From NCBI GenBank assembly GCA_017879645.1, contig JAAEXZ010000040.1, forward strand, positions 1 through 38,903: DNA of 38,903 bases. Reading direction: 5' to 3'. The translations under genes and the position numbers were made by a program. Shown one piece after another: positions 9,081 to 18,175 of this stretch (position 1 is its first letter; every line of letters begins with the position of its first letter). The stretch comes from Nitrosomonas sp. GTDB lineage: Bacteria; Pseudomonadota; Gammaproteobacteria; Burkholderiales; Nitrosomonadaceae. The notes below the pieces were generated by a model. It did no database searches. It was not told the DNA's origin and was given only the letters and a program-made list of their open reading frames with translations.

Positions 9081-11357
9081 ATGTACAAAAAAACAACAAT
9101 ATCACTTGGCCTATCAAAACATCTGGCATTTTCCGCAGTTTTGTCCATCGCATTAACTACAACCATCAGCAGCGGTTTTGCGCAAACAAAGCAGACCGGG
9201 ATGCAAAGTTCAACCGGAGCACCTGATCGTAAAACTGATTCTCCGGAAAAGGATTCCACCGGCAAACCGGATACAAATAGAGCCGCCAATTCGACGCTTC
9301 CAGCCGTGGTGGTTGAAGCTAAGAATACAAGCGAGACAAGCGGATATGCTGCTAAACGCAGTATCACAGCAACTAAGACCGATACGCCGATCATCGAGAT
9401 ACCACAATCGATATCGGTGGTGACGCGCAATGAAATGGATATGCGCAGTGTGCAAAATTTCACCGAGGCCTTGCGTTATGTTCCCGGCGTTACCGTTGAT
9501 CAATTCGGATTCGACGGACGCGGGTTCGAGTATTTGTATATGCGGGGATTCAATGCCTTGACAACCGCCAATTTCCGCGATGGTCTGAGCAATGCGGCAC
9601 AGGGTTTGTTTTTCAACGGCTTTGTCACAGATACTTATGGCCTGGAGCGGGTCGATGTTCTGCGTGGTCCATCTTCGGTAATGTTCGGGCGTGGTGATGC
9701 CGGCGGTATCGTGAACCGGGTCACCAAGCGGCCGACTGCCACGCCGATCCGTGAAGTGGAATTTCAGTACGGTAATTTTGACCGGAAAAGATTCGCAGCC
9801 GATCTGGGCGTGGCGAACAAGGATGGGACGATCATGATGCGGCTGGTGACCACTGCACTCGACAGTGATACGCAAGTCAGATATCCCAATACTGGCGGTG
9901 ATCGGGCGCATAATGAGCGGTTTTATATCGCACCGTCCATCACTTTCCGACCGACTGTTGCGACAACCATTACCTTAATGGGGGATGTGCTTAACAACCG
10001 CAGCGGTTCCTCGCCGTTTTATATCACCGCACCGGATGGCCGGTTTACCAATGTGTTGCAAAGCGAACCGAAGTTTGCTCGCTACGCACAGAACCAGGGA
10101 TCATTCAGCTATCAACTCGAGCATCACTTCAATGAAATGCTGACGGTCCGGCAAAATTTCCGTCACGCATTTCAGAAAGGTGCTTTCCAGGATATATTTT
10201 CGGTGGGACCTAGCAATCCCGAACAGCCGACTTTGATTGATCGCGGAGCTTATGCGACCAATGAACGTTTGAGTCAAACCGTGCTCGACACCCACTTGCA
10301 AGCAAAGACTACTACTGGTCCCGTCAGTCATACCGTGTTGCTAGGGGCTGACTGGAATCAGACCAATGCATCCATGCGCTACTTTGAAGGATATACCAGC
10401 GACTATGTACCGCCCGCTATCGATATTGCCAATCCGATTTATTCGTCGCAACCTATTCCTAGGCCTGATTTGTTATTGCAGAATTCGAAACAGCGGATTG
10501 ATCAACTGGGTTTCTACATACAGGATCAGCTTAAATACAATGAAAACTGGATTTTAACGCTGAGCGGTCGGTATGACAGACTTCGCACCAAAGATAGCGA
10601 TCTACTCAGTGAATCCGCAACCCGGAACAAGGATAGTGCATTTACCGGACGGGCAGGTTTAACTTATTTGTTTGCAAACGGTATTGCACCTTATTTTAGC
10701 TATTCACAATCCTTTATGGCGCAACCCGGTGTTGATGTTAATAATAAGCCATTTGACCCTACCCGGGCTTCGCAATTCGAAGCGGGTGTCAAATTTCAGC
10801 CGGTGGGAGGAAGATCGCTTTATACGGTAGCGTTTTTTGATCTGACCAAAACGAACGCGCTATCGCGAGACCCGAGTGATCCTAGCGGAGCGCATCTTAT
10901 GGCAATTGGGGAAGTCAGATCGCGCGGTGTTGAGCTGGAAGGACGGGGTGAATTGCTGCGCGGCTTGAATGCCATCGGTACCTTTACTTATTTGGATGTG
11001 GATAATATGAAAGATACCGATTTCAGGGGGAAAAGACCGATACAGGTTCCCACTACGATGGCTTCCGGATGGCTTGATTACTCTTTCGGTGCTTTGGGTT
11101 ACGAATGGCTGAGAGGATTTGGGTTGGGGGGAGGTGTTCGCTACGTTGGCAGCACATTCAACGAAGAAAACAATGTCAGCACCACGCCATCGTATACATT
11201 GTTCGATGCTACGCTGCGCTATGAAAGAGGTCCCATATCGTTCAACATCAATGCCAGTAATATTTTTAATGAATCCTACATTGCTACAACAAACTTCAAT
11301 AGGTATTATCTTGGAACACTACGTACTGTGATTGGTACTCTGACGTTCCGGTTCTAG
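9081..11357 (+). CDS. TonB-dependent ferri-siderophore outer membrane receptor
   Basis: This 758-residue receptor has a signal peptide ending near residue 35 (SSGFAQ), then a low-complexity Ser/Thr/Asp-rich linker to about residue 75. A plug domain covers roughly 85-215, with the IIEIPQSISVVTR entry, LRYVPGV, MRGF and the VLRGPSSVMFGRGDAGGIVN block. A 22-strand barrel follows, ending in GTLTFRF with the terminal aromatic residue used for barrel insertion. The family is the siderophore receptor type (FhuA/FpvA/FoxA). No N-terminal signalling (STN) domain is seen, so direct cell-surface signalling is unlikely. It lies 53 bases behind the hydroxylase gene, in the Fur-controlled run, and probably imports the product of this cluster. 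No strong ribosome binding site is visible before the ATG. Confidence 0.94.
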   Translation: MYKKTTISLGLSKHLAFSAVLSIALTTTISSGFAQTKQTGMQSSTGAPDRKTDSPEKDSTGKPDTNRAANSTLPAVVVEAKNTSETSGYAAKRSITATKTDTPIIEIPQSISVVTRNEMDMRSVQNFTEALRYVPGVTVDQFGFDGRGFEYLYMRGFNALTTANFRDGLSNAAQGLFFNGFVTDTYGLERVDVLRGPSSVMFGRGDAGGIVNRVTKRPTATPIREVEFQYGNFDRKRFAADLGVANKDGTIMMRLVTTALDSDTQVRYPNTGGDRAHNERFYIAPSITFRPTVATTITLMGDVLNNRSGSSPFYITAPDGRFTNVLQSEPKFARYAQNQGSFSYQLEHHFNEMLTVRQNFRHAFQKGAFQDIFSVGPSNPEQPTLIDRGAYATNERLSQTVLDTHLQAKTTTGPVSHTVLLGADWNQTNASMRYFEGYTSDYVPPAIDIANPIYSSQPIPRPDLLLQNSKQRIDQLGFYIQDQLKYNENWILTLSGRYDRLRTKDSDLLSESATRNKDSAFTGRAGLTYLFANGIAPYFSYSQSFMAQPGVDVNNKPFDPTRASQFEAGVKFQPVGGRSLYTVAFFDLTKTNALSRDPSDPSGAHLMAIGEVRSRGVELEGRGELLRGLNAIGTFTYLDVDNMKDTDFRGKRPIQVPTTMASGWLDYSFGALGYEWLRGFGLGGGVRYVGSTFNEENNVSTTPSYTLFDATLRYERGPISFNINASNIFNESYIATTNFNRYYLGTLRTVIGTLTFRF

Positions 11358-11410
11358 CAGATGGTCATGATGTTTTTTTCCGCTATCGGGGTGATGACCG
11401 GAGGAATCGC

Positions 11411-12388
11411 ATGCCGCTGAATGACGAGCTGTCGGTGTTTCTCGAACTGGCAGCAGAAGCGGTGGCTAGTGGCGACAGGCCGGCACTGCACGATTTGCCG
11501 CCAGATTTGGCGTATCGCGAATACGAAGCGGCCACGTATATACTGGATGTTCCGGGTCCGCAGGTGGCCAGCGTGCAAGAACTCAGTATCGAAAGCCGCG
11601 ATGGATATCAGATCAGCGCCAGGTGGTATAAACCGCTGGAATTTAAGCAAACTTCGGATCCGCAACCGGTATTGTTATATTTTCATGGCGGCGGTTATTG
11701 TCTGGGCAGTTTGGATTCGCACGATTCGCTGTGCCGTTCGCTGGCTGTGTTGACGCCCTGTCATGTCTTGCATGTCGCTTACCGGCTGGCACCGGAGTAT
11801 CGTTTTCCTAGCGCCGTGCATGATGCGCATGATGCATATCGATGGCTTGTGCAACATGGATCGGCTCACGGTCTTGACACGAACCGCATTGCTGTTGGTG
11901 GCGATAGTGTAGGTGGTACGTTGGCAACCGGGATCGTGATCATGGCGCGGGACGAAAACCTGCAACCGCCGGTTTACCAGCTTCTGCTGTACCCTTGTAC
12001 GAGCGCATGGCAGGATAGCGTATCCCATCAACGCCTTGCTAGTGGGTATCTGTTGGAAGCGAAAACCCTGCAATGGATGTTTAATCTTTATCTGCGCACG
12101 GATGCCGATCGGGCTGATTGGCGGTTTGCGCCGCTGGAAACTTCGGATTTGTCCAAGCTGGCGCCGGCTTATCTTGTCCTGGCCGAGTATGATCCCTTGC
12201 TGGATGAAGGCATGGCTTATGCCGAGCGGCTGCAAGCCAACGGCGTGGACACACAAGTCAACGTTTACGCCGGAATGGTTCATGATTTTGCCCGGCTGGG
12301 CAATATCGTCGAAGAAGCCGGACAAGTCCGCCAGGATTTGGCGAAAATCCTGGCGAAAGCTTTTTATCCTGAAAATGATCGCAGCTGA
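11411..12388 (+). CDS. Alpha/beta hydrolase of the HSL (hormone-sensitive lipase) esterase family
   Basis: This 325-residue esterase-like protein has the HSL-family oxyanion motif FHGGGYCLGS near residue 96, the nucleophile elbow GGDSVGGTLA near residue 165, and the late Asp and His in YDPLLDEG and GMVHDFARLG. A clear GGAGG site precedes the ATG at 11411. No signal peptide is seen, so it should be cytoplasmic. The gene lies between the receptor and the efflux genes and is presumably part of the operon. Esterases in siderophore loci can hydrolyse imported siderophores or edit assembly-line products, but this sequence does not tell which. Fold assignment is strong; substrate is unknown. Confidence 0.88.
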   Translation: MPLNDELSVFLELAAEAVASGDRPALHDLPPDLAYREYEAATYILDVPGPQVASVQELSIESRDGYQISARWYKPLEFKQTSDPQPVLLYFHGGGYCLGSLDSHDSLCRSLAVLTPCHVLHVAYRLAPEYRFPSAVHDAHDAYRWLVQHGSAHGLDTNRIAVGGDSVGGTLATGIVIMARDENLQPPVYQLLLYPCTSAWQDSVSHQRLASGYLLEAKTLQWMFNLYLRTDADRADWRFAPLETSDLSKLAPAYLVLAEYDPLLDEGMAYAERLQANGVDTQVNVYAGMVHDFARLGNIVEEAGQVRQDLAKILAKAFYPENDRS

Positions 12389-12427
12389 AAGTATAGGAAT
12401 GTGCATGCAGTTGATACTGGCTCCGCT

Positions 12428-13798
12428 ATGAAATCATTCCATTTAGTTTGCTTTTTTCTGTCTTTATTCGCCATAAGTGCCTGTAACCTGTTGCCCGAGC
12501 GGCGCACCGGCGATACCGGTGCAGTCATTCCGCAGCAGTGGAGCGAACACGCTGGGGAGCAATCCGTCGCTGTGAATTGGGTGGAAACATTTCAGGATGC
12601 CACGCTAAAACAGCTGGTGGATCGCGCACTGGAAAATAATTACGAATTGAAGGCCGCGGCGGCGAGAATTCAAGCTGCCGCAGCTCAGGCGCGCATTGAC
12701 GGATCCTTGCGCTGGCCGCAGTTTTTCTTCTCGGCGGATTATGAGGAAGTGCAAATTCGCGATGCGGGGTTCGGTTCCGCCCGCTTCAATGTTTTTGAGG
12801 CCTTATTCGGCGTTAGTTGGGAAGTGGATTTGTGGGGAAGAATCCGCGATTCACATCAGGCAGCCCTGACGGAAGCCACTGCTGTGCAGGCGGATTTTCA
12901 AGGAACCCGCTTATCGCTGGCGGCACGCGTTGCACAAAGCTATTTCGAATTGATCGAAGCCGAATTGCAATCGGCCGTCATTGAGCAGTCGATCAAGGAT
13001 CGAGGCGTGATCGCCGACCTGGTGCGCGGGCGTTTTCAGCGCGGTCTGGTGCGCGGATTGGATTTGCGTTTGGCCTTAAATGACCTGGCGAATGCCGAGG
13101 CGCAACTGAAACAGGCGCGTAACCGGGCACAGCAAATTTCCAAAAGACTCGAAATCTTGCTGGGTAATTATCCCGAAGATAAGGTATGGAGCACCGCCCG
13201 GTTGCCGTCACTACCGGCAACGATACCGGCAGGATTGCCGTCGGAATTGCTGGAACGCAGACCTGATCTGGTAGCCGCATTCAAGCGTCTGCAAGCAGCC
13301 GATTTGCGAACAGTCAGCGCGCAAAAGTTGCGGTTGCCGCGGATTACGCTGACGGCGACCGGCGGGAGCCGTAGCGTTGATCTGACCGAATTGATCGATC
13401 CCAGGGCTGTTGCCTGGAATGTGCTTGCCGGATTGGTGCAGCCGGTTTTTACCGGTTGGCGCATTCAGGGTGAGATTTTCCGCAATCAGGCGCGCGCCGA
13501 GGAAGCCCTGAATCAGTACAAAAATACGGCATTGAATGCCTTTCGCGAGGTCGAACAAGCGCTGGCAGCGGAAGAATGGTTACGGCAGCAAGAAGTTGCG
13601 TTGCGCAAAGCGGTTGAGCATACCGGATCCAGCCAGAAACTGGCTATTTACTCGTATCGAAACGGTACCATTGAAATTCTGACTTTGCTGGATAGCTATC
13701 GCAGCATGTTGAATGCACAGACGGCACATCTTTCCGTTACCCGGCAATTGCTGAGTAACCGTATCAACCTTTATCTGGCTCTGGGTGGTAATGCCTGA
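12428..13798 (+). CDS. Outer membrane efflux lipoprotein, NodT/OprM type (TolC superfamily)
   Basis: This outer-membrane channel component has about 456 residues. A lipoprotein signal is visible (MKSFHLVCFFLSLFAISAC) with Cys at position 19. Two repeated TolC-type halves follow, with typical stretches such as VNWVETFQDATLKQLVDRAL, EVDLWGRIRD, AQSYFELIEAE and LLERRPDLVAAFKRL. The frame is open to an ATG at 12401, but the ATG at 12428 begins directly with the signal peptide, so I prefer it; the choice is not certain. Adaptor and RND permease genes follow immediately, making a complete tripartite pump. In this setting siderophore secretion to the medium is the simplest role, though drug or metal export cannot be excluded. 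Confidence 0.92.
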   Translation: MKSFHLVCFFLSLFAISACNLLPERRTGDTGAVIPQQWSEHAGEQSVAVNWVETFQDATLKQLVDRALENNYELKAAAARIQAAAAQARIDGSLRWPQFFFSADYEEVQIRDAGFGSARFNVFEALFGVSWEVDLWGRIRDSHQAALTEATAVQADFQGTRLSLAARVAQSYFELIEAELQSAVIEQSIKDRGVIADLVRGRFQRGLVRGLDLRLALNDLANAEAQLKQARNRAQQISKRLEILLGNYPEDKVWSTARLPSLPATIPAGLPSELLERRPDLVAAFKRLQAADLRTVSAQKLRLPRITLTATGGSRSVDLTELIDPRAVAWNVLAGLVQPVFTGWRIQGEIFRNQARAEEALNQYKNTALNAFREVEQALAAEEWLRQQEVALRKAVEHTGSSQKLAIYSYRNGTIEILTLLDSYRSMLNAQTAHLSVTRQLLSNRINLYLALGGNA

Positions 13799-13846
13799 TC
13801 GATCTCATATAACCATCTTTCCCCTCATGCAGAACTTTGTTTGTTG

Positions 13847-15019
13847 ATGAAAACGCGTAAACAACTATTCATCGCTTTATTCGTGATCATGGCGGGTACC
13901 GTTGCGGCTATGGTCATCGTCCGCATGCCGCCGCAGGCCGATCAACAACCGCAAGTTGCCGAAACACCAGCGGTGCAAACGATCACGGCACAACCGCAAC
14001 GGTTGCAAATGACAGTGCAAACGCAGGGACGTGTCAAAGCGCAAACCGAAATCGAGGTCATAACAGGTGTTTCGGGCAACATCACCCATGTGGCCCCGGC
14101 ATTTGTCAGTGGTGGTTTTTTCAAAAAGGGCGATTTGCTGGTTTCCATCGATCCGGCGGAATACGATTTGCGTGTGGCACAGGCGCAGGCCCGAGTCATG
14201 GAAGCACACTATCAATTGACGCGTGAGGAAGCTGAAGCAGAACAGGCGCGGCAAGAGTGGCGGCAACTGGGCGAAGGCGATCCCAGCCCCCTGAATTTGA
14301 GAATTCCGCAATTGAAAGAAAAAAAGGCGAAACTTGCTGCCGAGCAGGAGGAGCTGAAAAATGCCCGATTGCTGCGGCAGCGCACGGAAATACGCGCACC
14401 CTTCAACGGCCGGGTGCGCACAAAATCCATTGGGATGGGGCAGTACCTAAATACCGGAGACGTGCTGGGAATTATCTACAGCAGCGATTTGGCGGAAGTG
14501 CGTCTGCCCGTCAACACTCAGGAACTGTCTTGGATTGAGGTGCCGGATTGGCCGTCGCGTTCCACTACAGTTAAAGGCGCTGAAGTCATTTTGTCGGCGA
14601 GTTATCACGGAGAATTACAAACCTGGCGGGGCCGGATTGTGCGCAGCGAGGGTGCCATCGATGAAAAAACCGGTATGGTGATGATCGTGGCTCAGGTCAA
14701 CGATCCATTCGGATTGCGCGGGAGTGAAGGGAATCGTGCAGTTACGGTGTTGCCGGTGGGTTTGTATGTCGAGGCGAGTATCGAAGGCCGCTGGTTGGAG
14801 GATGTGTATGTGCTGCCGGTCGGTGCATTAGTACAAGATGGCCGGGTCGCGGTCATTGATCAGGACAACCGTTTGCGCCTGCGTCACGTTGCCGTTCTGA
14901 AAAAGGAACGTGAGCAGGTCATTCTTACGGAAGGTTTGACGCCGGGTGAGCGTGTCATGGTTTCCGGCATACTGCATCCGGTTGAAGGTATGACCGTGGT
15001 GGCGAAGGAAAAGCCATGA
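13847..15019 (+). CDS. RND efflux periplasmic adaptor (membrane fusion protein, HlyD/AcrA family)
   Basis: This is a 390-residue adaptor. It has an N-terminal membrane anchor (LFIALFVIMAGTVAAMVIV), a first biotinyl/lipoyl half (TEIEVITGVSGNITHVAP), and a helical hairpin at about residues 110-175 rich in Glu, Gln and Ala. The second lipoyl half (EIRAPFNGRVRTKSIGMGQY) and beta-barrel and membrane-proximal regions follow. TTG codons lie just upstream at 13841, but ATG at 13847 is the better start. Its stop overlaps the RND start (ATGA at 15016), implying translational coupling. It would bridge the inner-membrane RND pump and the outer-membrane channel encoded on either side. Confidence 0.93.
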   Translation: MKTRKQLFIALFVIMAGTVAAMVIVRMPPQADQQPQVAETPAVQTITAQPQRLQMTVQTQGRVKAQTEIEVITGVSGNITHVAPAFVSGGFFKKGDLLVSIDPAEYDLRVAQAQARVMEAHYQLTREEAEAEQARQEWRQLGEGDPSPLNLRIPQLKEKKAKLAAEQEELKNARLLRQRTEIRAPFNGRVRTKSIGMGQYLNTGDVLGIIYSSDLAEVRLPVNTQELSWIEVPDWPSRSTTVKGAEVILSASYHGELQTWRGRIVRSEGAIDEKTGMVMIVAQVNDPFGLRGSEGNRAVTVLPVGLYVEASIEGRWLEDVYVLPVGALVQDGRVAVIDQDNRLRLRHVAVLKKEREQVILTEGLTPGERVMVSGILHPVEGMTVVAKEKP

Positions 15020-18000
15020 AATTGATTGTCTGGTTTGCCAGGAATCCGATTGCGGCAAACTTCTTGATGCTGCTCATCATTGCGGGCGGAATCCTGGGAT
15101 TGACCATTGCCAAACGTCATACCATCCCTCCGGCTCCGCAAAATCAACTGCAAATCGAGATCGAATATCCGGGTGCCAGTCCGGCGGAAGTGGAGCGTGC
15201 ACTGTGCATTCCGATTGAAACAGCGATGCATGATCTGGAAGGTGTCCGGCAAATTAATGCGACCGCTCATCAAACGCAATGCGAGGTCATCGTCGAATTC
15301 GATCCGAAAATCGATGTGGCGCGTTTTCAGGCCAATGTGCAAGCTAGAATGGATCGCATCACGGTTTTTCCAAAAGAAGCCGAGAAACTGAAGATCACAG
15401 AATTGAAAACCGGCACCACCGCCGTGACCGTGATGGTGCATGGCGACGTCGATCTGCTGACCTTGATGCGTCAGCGTGACCGGCTGCAAGCCTTGTTGAG
15501 CCGGCATCCAGATATCGGGAAATTAACGCCCTGGCCCGAGATTCCCTATGAAATCTCGATTGAAGTCACGGAATCCGAGTTACGTCGCTATGATTTGAGT
15601 TTTGAGGAAATAACGGCAGCGATTCAGACAACCTCGCAAAATATACCGGCCGGGGAACTCAAGAAACCGGACGGAAAATTGTTGTTGAGAAGCAAGCATC
15701 AAGCCATGACTGTGGCGGATTATGCGGCGATCCCCCTGCGCACGGATGCCAATGGGGCGCGCTTGTTACTGGGTGATGTGGCGCGGATTCGAGAGGCAGT
15801 CAATGACAAGGATATGCGGGCCAGGATCGATGGTAAGCCGGCCGTGCAAATCTTCGTGATGTCCAAGGACCGGATTTCGACATCGGTCGAAGCGGTCAAT
15901 GCGGTGATCGATGCATTTCGTCCGGAATTGCCGGCTGGTGTCGGTATTTCGACATGGGACGATTGGTCGAAATACTACGCGGAAAACATGTACATGCTGA
16001 AGGAAAATGCCATTTCGGGTTTTTTCCTGGTATTTCTGGTGCTGATGTTCACGTTGCGATTCCGTCTCGCGGTCTGGGTTAGTAGCGGCATCCTGGTGTC
16101 GTTGTTCGGTGCATTATGGATGATGCCGATGCTGGGTATCTCGTTGAATACTTATTCGATTTCCGCATTGATTCTGATCATTGGTGTTCTGGCCGACGAT
16201 GCGATTGTCGTTGGGGAAAATATTTATACCCATCAGGAACGGGGAAGTCCGGGATTGGCCGGCGCCATCAGCGGTACACTGGAGGTGGCACCGCTGATCG
16301 TCATGATGGTGCTGTCCACCATGATTGCCTTCGTGCCCGGCCTATTCCTGCCGGGACTCAGTGGTCACTTGATGTACAACGTTTCTGCCGTGGTCATTCT
16401 GACATTGGCATTTTCGATGTTGGAGGCATTGTTCATTCTACCGGCGCATTTATCATCGTATGATCGCTCGGCATCGACGCAGAGCAAAATCGGGGTCGCA
16501 TTCGAACGGACCAGAGCCAGGGTCGATGCGGCGCTGCAGTGGTTCGTCAATAGCGTGTACATACCGGTACTGAAGCGGTTGCTGTATTTTCGTTACATTA
16601 CGCTATCGATGTTTGCGGTGATTTTGCTGATGGCGGTTGCGCTCGTTTCATCCGGACGAATTCAAAGCGTCATGGATGCACCGGTCAACGATTATTATCT
16701 GTTCGCCATCCTGCAGTTTGTTCCGGGTACACCGTTCGAGGAAGTCAATGCGCATGTGTTACGCCTGGAACGGATTGCCAATGATATTCGCGCAGAGCTG
16801 AATGCGGAACTTGGGTTGGGTACGGCAGGTAAATTGCAGGATAGCTTCCAGCACATCATATCCGTTAGCGAGGATAACACCGTGTTTGTGGATATTGAAA
16901 TTGCCATCGATGAGCGGATCCGCTCGCGCATGGACAGCATTAAGCAACAATGGGAAGAACGTCTGGGTGAACTGCCGCCCGGTGCAGCGCTGTCGTTTCA
17001 GACTTTCTGGCCCAGAAACCTGGGCGTTACTGCTGCACAATCGGCCAAGGCCATCGAATTGAAATTGATTGCCCAGGATATTGCGCAGCAGAGCATGGTG
17101 AGTGAAATACTAAAAGCCAGACTGGCCAATTATGCAGGCGTGCATAGTGTCACTGGTGCGATGCAGACAGGCAAGCCCGAGTTGCATCTCAAGCTCAAAC
17201 CGGAAGCGGTAACGCAGGGGTTGACCATGCACAGTCTGGGAGAACAGGTACGCAACGGTTTTCTCGGTCTGGAAGCGCAGCGATTCTTTCTGGATCGTGA
17301 CGAGGTTCGTGTCATCGTTCGCTTACCTGCGCAGCAGCGTCGTTCCTTGGATGATATTTATCGCTTGCCGATCCGGTTGCCCAATGGCGATAGCGTGCCA
17401 TTCGCCACGGTGGCGCAAGCCGAATTGATGCCGGGTTTCGCCAGTATCGTCAGGCAGCACCGGGAGCGAGTGCAATTGATCAGCGCCGAAGTGTATAAGG
17501 AACAAGCCAGTGTTGAAACTATCCTGGCCGATTTGCGCACCCATGCGATTCCCGAATTGGAAGCGCAATTTCCGGGAATAAAGATCGAATCAGGACAAGC
17601 CCGCCAGAAACAGGAAGCTACCATGTCCGATCTGTGGCGTTATGGAATGTTTGCGCTATTGGGCATCTATGCGCTGCTGGCGATTCCATTGCGGTCTTAT
17701 CTGCAACCGTTGATGATCATGCTGGCCATTCCCTTCGGTTTCATCGGCGCGATATTGGGTCATCTGTTACTGGCTATACCCTTATCGCTGGAATCCTATG
17801 TAGCCTTGTTTGCGGTCGGCGGAATCGTGATCAACGATAGTCTGATACTGGTAGCCCAAATCAATAAAGCCGCCAAGGAGAATTTCACCCGCTATCAAAC
17901 CGTGATCCGGGCTTGTAAGGCGCGGTTCCGCGCGATTTTTCTGACCAGCACGACCACTTTTGTCGGACTGCTGCCGTTCATCAATGTACAAAGTTCGGAT

Positions 18001-18153
18001 GCGGAGAAAATTCTGCCGATGGCGGTAACACTGGCGTTCGGCATTTTATTTTCAGTGCTGGTCACTTTGGTGCTGGTGCCCGTCAGTTGTGTGGTATTGC
18101 GGGAGATATCGGAACGCATGACGGTTTCAGCGCACGTCGGAGAAACATTTTGA
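15016..18153 (+). CDS. RND-family efflux permease (AcrB/HAE1-like)
   Basis: This full-length 1045-residue resistance-nodulation-division permease exports substrates using the proton gradient. The N-terminal helix (FARNPIAANFLMLLII), two large periplasmic loops and twelve membrane helices can be followed. The TM4 proton-relay aspartates are seen in GVLADDAIVVGENI, and the second-half counterpart region in VGGIVINDSLILVAQINKA. The start codon overlaps the adaptor stop by four bases. It completes a tripartite pump whose genes are embedded in the siderophore run. Pyoverdine loci more often carry an ABC-type PvdRT-OpmQ pump, so an RND system is a variation. Substrate is inferred from context only. 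Confidence 0.94.
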   Translation: MKLIVWFARNPIAANFLMLLIIAGGILGLTIAKRHTIPPAPQNQLQIEIEYPGASPAEVERALCIPIETAMHDLEGVRQINATAHQTQCEVIVEFDPKIDVARFQANVQARMDRITVFPKEAEKLKITELKTGTTAVTVMVHGDVDLLTLMRQRDRLQALLSRHPDIGKLTPWPEIPYEISIEVTESELRRYDLSFEEITAAIQTTSQNIPAGELKKPDGKLLLRSKHQAMTVADYAAIPLRTDANGARLLLGDVARIREAVNDKDMRARIDGKPAVQIFVMSKDRISTSVEAVNAVIDAFRPELPAGVGISTWDDWSKYYAENMYMLKENAISGFFLVFLVLMFTLRFRLAVWVSSGILVSLFGALWMMPMLGISLNTYSISALILIIGVLADDAIVVGENIYTHQERGSPGLAGAISGTLEVAPLIVMMVLSTMIAFVPGLFLPGLSGHLMYNVSAVVILTLAFSMLEALFILPAHLSSYDRSASTQSKIGVAFERTRARVDAALQWFVNSVYIPVLKRLLYFRYITLSMFAVILLMAVALVSSGRIQSVMDAPVNDYYLFAILQFVPGTPFEEVNAHVLRLERIANDIRAELNAELGLGTAGKLQDSFQHIISVSEDNTVFVDIEIAIDERIRSRMDSIKQQWEERLGELPPGAALSFQTFWPRNLGVTAAQSAKAIELKLIAQDIAQQSMVSEILKARLANYAGVHSVTGAMQTGKPELHLKLKPEAVTQGLTMHSLGEQVRNGFLGLEAQRFFLDRDEVRVIVRLPAQQRRSLDDIYRLPIRLPNGDSVPFATVAQAELMPGFASIVRQHRERVQLISAEVYKEQASVETILADLRTHAIPELEAQFPGIKIESGQARQKQEATMSDLWRYGMFALLGIYALLAIPLRSYLQPLMIMLAIPFGFIGAILGHLLLAIPLSLESYVALFAVGGIVINDSLILVAQINKAAKENFTRYQTVIRACKARFRAIFLTSTTTFVGLLPFINVQSSDAEKILPMAVTLAFGILFSVLVTLVLVPVSCVVLREISERMTVSAHVGETF

Positions 18154-18175
18154 TTGACCTGCATTTTTACTGGAA

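Noticed and set aside
9081..11357. FpvA-type signalling receptor
   Set aside because: Between signal peptide and plug there is only a short low-complexity linker, not an STN domain, and no sigma/anti-sigma pair is in the window.
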